From NCBI GenBank assembly GCA_018654125.1, contig JABIME010000329.1, positions 1 through 9,657 on the forward strand: a DNA stretch of 9,657 bases, read 5' to 3'. How positions within the stretch are numbered: the stretch's first letter is position 1; the number at the start of each line of letters is the position of its first letter. The notes under the pieces were generated by a model. It had not been told where the DNA came from, did not search any database, and was given only the letters and a program-made list of their open reading frames with translations. Source of the DNA: Candidatus Cloacimonadota bacterium (GTDB lineage Bacteria; Cloacimonadota; Cloacimonadia; Cloacimonadales; TCS61). Position numbers and translations under genes: made by a program. Shown here piece after piece: positions 6,764-9,657 of the stretch.

Positions 6764-9043
6764 TTGAAAATTAGAATCTTATTACTGATTATTGCATTTT
6801 CGATAGTGTCTTTATTTGCAACTATCATCAATGTTCCTGCAGATCATACAACTATCCAAGCTGCAATAAATGCAAGTGCAACAAATGATACGATTTTAGT
6901 ACAACCAGGCACTTATTTTGAGGACATAGATTTTGGTGGAAGGGCTATCACTGTTGCATCCCTTTTCCTAACAACTCAGGATCAATCATATATTGAACAA
7001 ACTATAATTAATGCTGGTGGATATGGACATTGTGTTACATTTGATAGCGGTGAAAATAACGACTCTATCATCACAGGTTTTACGGCAACCAATGGTGGAA
7101 GTTATTATGGCTCAGGAATCTATTGTTATCAGAGTTCCAGTCCAACCATCAGCAATATGATCATCACCGGAAACAATGGAGATGCTGGAGATAGTTATGG
7201 TGGTGGTTTATGTTTCATGAGCGATTGTGAGCCGGTTTGTTCCAATTTAGTGATTTCTAATAATTATGCTAATGAAGGTGGTGGTATTTGGTTTCATGAC
7301 AATTCTCATGCAACAATGTCTAATATTACTTTAACCGGAAATTCATCTGCTCATGGCGGTGCAATGCAGATCAGCTATTCTAGTCCGATTATCGATCATG
7401 CCGTAATGTATGATAACAATTCTCCATTTGGTGGAGCCGTTTATGTTTTCAATTATTCAAATCCTCAGTTTAATAATTGTACAATTTATAATAATGATGC
7501 AGATTATGGTGGTGGCATTTATTGTATTGATCTTTATGGTGAGCCAATAATAACAAATAGCATTATTTGGGGTAATACTTCTAGTTATGATTTACAAATA
7601 TTTGCCAACTCAACAATTCATCCACCTGTTGTTACATATTCTGATGTTCAAGATGGAACCGGAGAATTTTGGTTTGGAGAAGGCTGCATAGATGCTGATC
7701 CGGAATTCATGGATCCAAGTAATAATATCTTTTTCCTGAATGCATCATCTCCTTGTATTGATGCGGGAGATCCTTCTTCTCCTTTAGATCCCGATGGCTC
7801 AATTGCAGATATGGGAGCTTTCTATTATGTTCAATATGGATTTGGTTCAATAGAAGGGGTTGTTACAAATTCCGAAACCGCTCTTCCTGTTCAGGATGCC
7901 TTAATTACAATTGGAAATGAACAAATCACAACAGATGATATCGGCTATTATATTATCGAAGATATTTTCGCAGGTAATCATGTGATCTATGTTGATGCAG
8001 AGAATTACATTTCAACTTCTGCTGACGTAATAATTATTGCTGATGAAACTACTACTCAGAATTTTGCATTGGATGTAGATTATACTACAAGCACTCCAAT
8101 TATATTTGAATTGGAAGATAGCCCTGAACAGCAGGCTTATCCCAATAATACAACACCTTATTCAAATTCCTATGATGATCTTGGTTGGATAGAAGTAATT
8201 GCTGAAGATGAATATGAAATTTCTGGAGTTGCTTTGAATTTGAATTGGAATAGTCTCGATTTTCCAGAGGAAGGATACCTTTTTATTACTTCACCCTCAG
8301 GTACTCAAGTAGAAATGTATAGTGCTGTGCAAACCGGAATTGTTGCTTTAGAATTAGAAACAGATGAATTTAATGGTGAACAAGCAGCAGGAAGTTGGAT
8401 CATTTATATATTCGATTCATATGGTGATGGTGGACATCAAGTTACAGATGCAGAATTAACATTAAATGTATCTCAATTTATGACTGTAGAAAATCTTGCT
8501 GTAGAATACCAAAGCAGTTCAACAGCTAATGTTTCATGGATAGTTCCAGATCCATTTGGTGGAAGAAACCTGGATGGATATAATATTTATCTTGATGGAG
8601 AATTTTCAGGGTCTTCAACATCTACCGATTTTACAATTTCAAATCTAACTCTCAATCAAGAATATACTGTGGGAGTTTCTGTACAATACACAGATGAAGA
8701 ATCAGAAATAATCGAGATTGACTATACTCATATCTCAGCTAACTCACCCGAAGGCATTATTTCTGTTACAAAACTTAATGGTAACTACCCAAATCCATTT
8801 AATCCGATAACAACAATTTCATTTTCAGTATCAGAAGTATTTTCGTTAGTGAATATTGAAATATACAACTTGAAGGGGCAGAAAGTGAAAACTCTTGTAT
8901 ACAAGCAACTTGCCGTAGGTCAGTATTCTACAATATGGAATGGAAAAGATGATTCTAATAAACAAGTTTCAAGCGGAGTATATTTCTACAAGATGAGAGC
9001 TGGAACTTACACAAGTACAAAGAAAATGTTATTAATGAAATAG
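6764..9043 (+). CDS. Secreted beta-helix / P-domain-like / FN3 protein with type IX secretion sorting domain
   Basis: This encodes 759 residues. The start is a TTG, chosen because AGGAG sits six bases before it and the signal peptide (residues 1 to about 19) begins at once. Domains in order are as follows. A right-handed parallel beta-helix (about 21-355) has recurring GGGI/GGGL/GGAM turns at 146, 172, 198, 223 and 249, and ends with SPCIDAGDPSSP (329-340) and DMGAFYY (349-355). A carboxypeptidase-regulatory-like beta-sandwich (about 361-438) has the core GSIEGVVTN. A region resembling a proprotein-convertase P domain (about 444-570) has LFITSPSGT (506-514) and AAGSWIIYIFDSYGDGG (541-557). 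An FN3 domain (about 572-656) follows. The sorting domain (about 668-759) carries NYPNPFNPITTI (674-685) and SSGVYFYK (736-743). The predicted role is a large exported surface or released protein binding or cleaving polymers. The beta-helix could be a polysaccharide lyase fold, but I see no catalytic residues. It lies 9 bp after the propeller gene, in the same operon. Confidence 0.82.
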   Translation: MKIRILLLIIAFSIVSLFATIINVPADHTTIQAAINASATNDTILVQPGTYFEDIDFGGRAITVASLFLTTQDQSYIEQTIINAGGYGHCVTFDSGENNDSIITGFTATNGGSYYGSGIYCYQSSSPTISNMIITGNNGDAGDSYGGGLCFMSDCEPVCSNLVISNNYANEGGGIWFHDNSHATMSNITLTGNSSAHGGAMQISYSSPIIDHAVMYDNNSPFGGAVYVFNYSNPQFNNCTIYNNDADYGGGIYCIDLYGEPIITNSIIWGNTSSYDLQIFANSTIHPPVVTYSDVQDGTGEFWFGEGCIDADPEFMDPSNNIFFLNASSPCIDAGDPSSPLDPDGSIADMGAFYYVQYGFGSIEGVVTNSETALPVQDALITIGNEQITTDDIGYYIIEDIFAGNHVIYVDAENYISTSADVIIIADETTTQNFALDVDYTTSTPIIFELEDSPEQQAYPNNTTPYSNSYDDLGWIEVIAEDEYEISGVALNLNWNSLDFPEEGYLFITSPSGTQVEMYSAVQTGIVALELETDEFNGEQAAGSWIIYIFDSYGDGGHQVTDAELTLNVSQFMTVENLAVEYQSSSTANVSWIVPDPFGGRNLDGYNIYLDGEFSGSSTSTDFTISNLTLNQEYTVGVSVQYTDEESEIIEIDYTHISANSPEGIISVTKLNGNYPNPFNPITTISFSVSEVFSLVNIEIYNLKGQKVKTLVYKQLAVGQYSTIWNGKDDSNKQVSSGVYFYKMRAGTYTSTKKMLLMK
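9000..9043 (+). repeat. 44-bp direct repeat, copy 2 (3' end of the beta-helix gene)
   Basis: Partner of the copy at 6711-6754, with 42 of 44 bases identical. In both copies the shared stop TAG is soon followed by a purine-rich ribosome site and the string TTGAAAAT, so similarity extends into the start of the next reading frame. This fits duplication or gene conversion of a sorting-domain cassette. Confidence 0.85.
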
Positions 9044-9056
9044 ATAGGGATTGAAA

Positions 9057-9239
9057 ATGGGGAAAATGATTTCAATTATTGGTCTTAAAACTAAAGTAAA
9101 TAAGATTCTTAATTCAAATAAAACAATTATTATGAATATAAGAAATGATGATATTAATATCGTTAATTCAGGTGTTTATTTCTACAAATTAAATTACTCA
9201 AAAACTTCAAAATCAAAAAAGATGATTTTAGTTAAATAA
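9057..9239 (+). CDS. Orphan sorting-domain-like mini-ORF, probable remnant
   Basis: This is a 60-codon frame starting at the ATG at 9057, seven bases after AGGG; an in-frame TTG at 9051 would add two residues. The last 25 or so residues clearly match the end of the two neighbouring sorting domains: NSGVYFYKLNYS here against SSGVYFYKMRAG, and SKKMILVK against TKKMLLMK. Weaker similarity reaches back to the first third (IIGLKTKVNKIL against IYNLKGQKVKTL). There is no signal peptide and no passenger domain, so it could not be exported on its own. It is most likely the eroded C-terminal end of a third secreted protein whose body was lost. The alternative, a short expressed peptide, is not excluded because frame, start and ribosome site are intact. 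Confidence 0.45.
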   Translation: MGKMISIIGLKTKVNKILNSNKTIIMNIRNDDINIVNSGVYFYKLNYSKTSKSKKMILVK

Positions 9240-9245
9240 AGAAAT

Positions 9246-9279
9246 GGAGTTCGTTTTCGGATATCCGAGAGCTGACTCT
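9246..9279 (+). promoter_or_regulatory. Long RNA hairpin in the selenoprotein-gene leader
   Basis: Bases 9246-9260 pair with 9265-9279 in 14 of 15 positions around an AUAU loop, and the core is the perfect 12-base dyad TCGGATATCCGA (9257-9268). Four of the pairs are G-U wobbles in the plus-strand RNA and would be A-C mismatches in the opposite transcript, so the fold belongs to plus-strand RNA. No U-tract follows, which argues against a standard intrinsic terminator. It could protect or define the 3' end of the upstream mRNA, or be a leader element of the next gene. Confidence 0.5.
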
Positions 9280-9289
9280 TAAAAAATGG

Positions 9290-9317
9290 AATCGTTTGTT
9301 AAAACAAGCCGATTTTT
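9290..9317 (+). terminator. Weak terminator- or attenuator-like hairpin
   Basis: AATCG (9290-9294) pairs with CGATT (9310-9314), and TTTGT (9295-9299) with ACAAG (9304-9308), leaving one bulged C (9309) and a four-base loop. T residues continue to 9317. The stem is AT-rich and the T-run partly overlaps it, so termination would be incomplete. It ends only a few bases before the ribosome site AGGAG (9321-9325) of the last gene, so read-through or attenuation fits better than a full stop. Confidence 0.3.
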
Positions 9318-9331
9318 AAAAGGAGAGAACA

Positions 9332-9657
9332 ATGAAAAAGAAATTATTTTTAATCAGTTTACTTCTTCTCACGGCATTATCAGCTTTTGCTGTTCAAAGG
9401 TATGTCGTAGGAGAAGTATTTACTCAAACATGGTGAGGTTATTGTCCTGTAGCGCGGGCTGCGTTACATCAAATGTCAGATGATCCAGGTCAATTTCCTT
9501 ATTTTATTCCAATAGAATGGCAAGGTGATGGTCCAAATCCAAGTCCAAATTATTCTGCACGAGGTTCAATGTATGGAGTAGGTGGAATACCTCATTGCCA
9601 ATGGGGTGGTAGTCAAAGTGTTATTGGTGGTGGCGGAAGTACCTATGGTTCCTATGT
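9332..9657 (+). CDS. Secreted thioredoxin-fold selenoprotein (UGA-encoded Sec35), C-terminus cut by window edge
   Basis: The ATG at 9332 follows AGGAG by six bases and opens with a signal peptide (residues 1 to about 20: KKK, Leu-rich core, AFA). The frame is VGEVFTQTW, then TGA at 9434-9436 (codon 35), then GYCPVARAAL, and stays open for 73 more codons to the window edge. The line EVFTxTWCxYCPxAxxAL is the redox-site signature of exported thioredoxin-like proteins, including Omp28-related ones in sorting-domain bacteria. TGA replaces exactly the first active-site cysteine, giving U35-G-Y-C38. A cis-proline motif follows as expected (VGGIPH, 83-88), with an extra C89 beside it. A SECIS-like hairpin lies just downstream of the TGA. 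The predicted role is a thiol-disulfide oxidoreductase or peroxide/disulfide reductase acting outside the cytoplasm. selA, selB, selC and selD are not in the window. Main alternative: a pseudogene with a nonsense mutation. Confidence 0.8.
9443..9468 (+). promoter_or_regulatory. Putative bacterial SECIS element
   Basis: The upper stem is six pairs (9448-9453 with 9458-9463, two of them G-U) capped by a GCGG loop (9454-9457). Below it is a symmetric CC/UU internal loop, then a three-pair lower stem UGU/ACA. There are 17 bases between the UGA and the apical loop, and the loop starts with G; both agree with the general bacterial SECIS rules (G in the first two loop positions, loop about 16-37 bases after UGA). 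The 20 bases at 9444-9463 contain 15 G/C in an otherwise AT-rich gene, forcing GCG and CGG codons. It lies inside coding sequence and would recruit SelB. Confidence 0.72.

Noticed and set aside
9246..9279. Classical rho-independent terminator at the long leader hairpin
   Set aside because: It is followed by TAAAAAATGG and not a U-tract, so it was listed as an RNA hairpin only.
9332..9436. A 34-codon gene ending at the TGA
   Set aside because: It would be a signal peptide with only about 14 more residues, and the frame after TGA continues with the rest of a thioredoxin redox motif and a cis-Pro motif.
9434..9436. Genome-wide reassignment of TGA to Trp or Gly
   Set aside because: Long intact genes in the window have no other internal TGA and use TGG and GGN normally; the position matches a catalytic Cys, not Trp or Gly.
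9286..9483. Overlapping plus-strand frame of 65 codons
   Set aside because: It is in another frame across the leader and the selenoprotein start, has no ribosome site of its own, and its Cys/Ser-rich product resembles nothing.

Overview
The window is AT-rich bacterial chromosome from a double-membraned organism. Two secreted proteins end in a sorting domain with the signature NYPNPFNPxTTI ... SGVYxYKxR.GTYTS. This type is common in Candidatus Cloacimonadota and in the Bacteroidota/Chlorobiota/Fibrobacterota neighbourhood, where it marks cargo of type IX secretion (T9SS type A, or FlgD-Ig-like). Cloacimonadota is my best guess for the lineage, inferred from family style and not proven.

Left half (minus strand, read right to left from 4512): a glucokinase-family sugar kinase; a SAM-dependent methyltransferase coupled to it by a TAATG overlap; a 126-bp gap; an outer-membrane beta-barrel protein of FadL/PorV style; then, 7 bp further, a RecJ-like DHH exonuclease that runs off the left edge.

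Right half (plus strand from about 4640): a PadR-family regulator followed after 10 bp by two large secreted multidomain proteins. The first is a YCF48-like propeller with a PKD domain and a sorting domain. The second is a beta-helix with a carboxypeptidase-regulatory-like domain, a P-domain-like region, an FN3 domain and a sorting domain. A 60-codon orphan sorting-domain remnant and a 92-bp leader with two RNA hairpins follow. The last gene is cut by the right edge.

That last gene is the main discovery. A secreted thioredoxin-fold protein is open across an in-frame TGA placed exactly where the first cysteine of its WCxxC redox motif should be (W-TGA-G-Y-C-P). A GC-rich hairpin with a GCGG apical loop begins just downstream, with 17 nt between the TGA and the loop, as expected for a bacterial SECIS element. 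The simplest reading is an exported selenoprotein (U35-G-Y-C38). A conventional annotation would see only a 34-residue stub or a pseudogene.

Intergenic stretches are short: none exceeds 300 bp. No tRNA, rRNA, CRISPR array, insertion sequence or prophage was seen.
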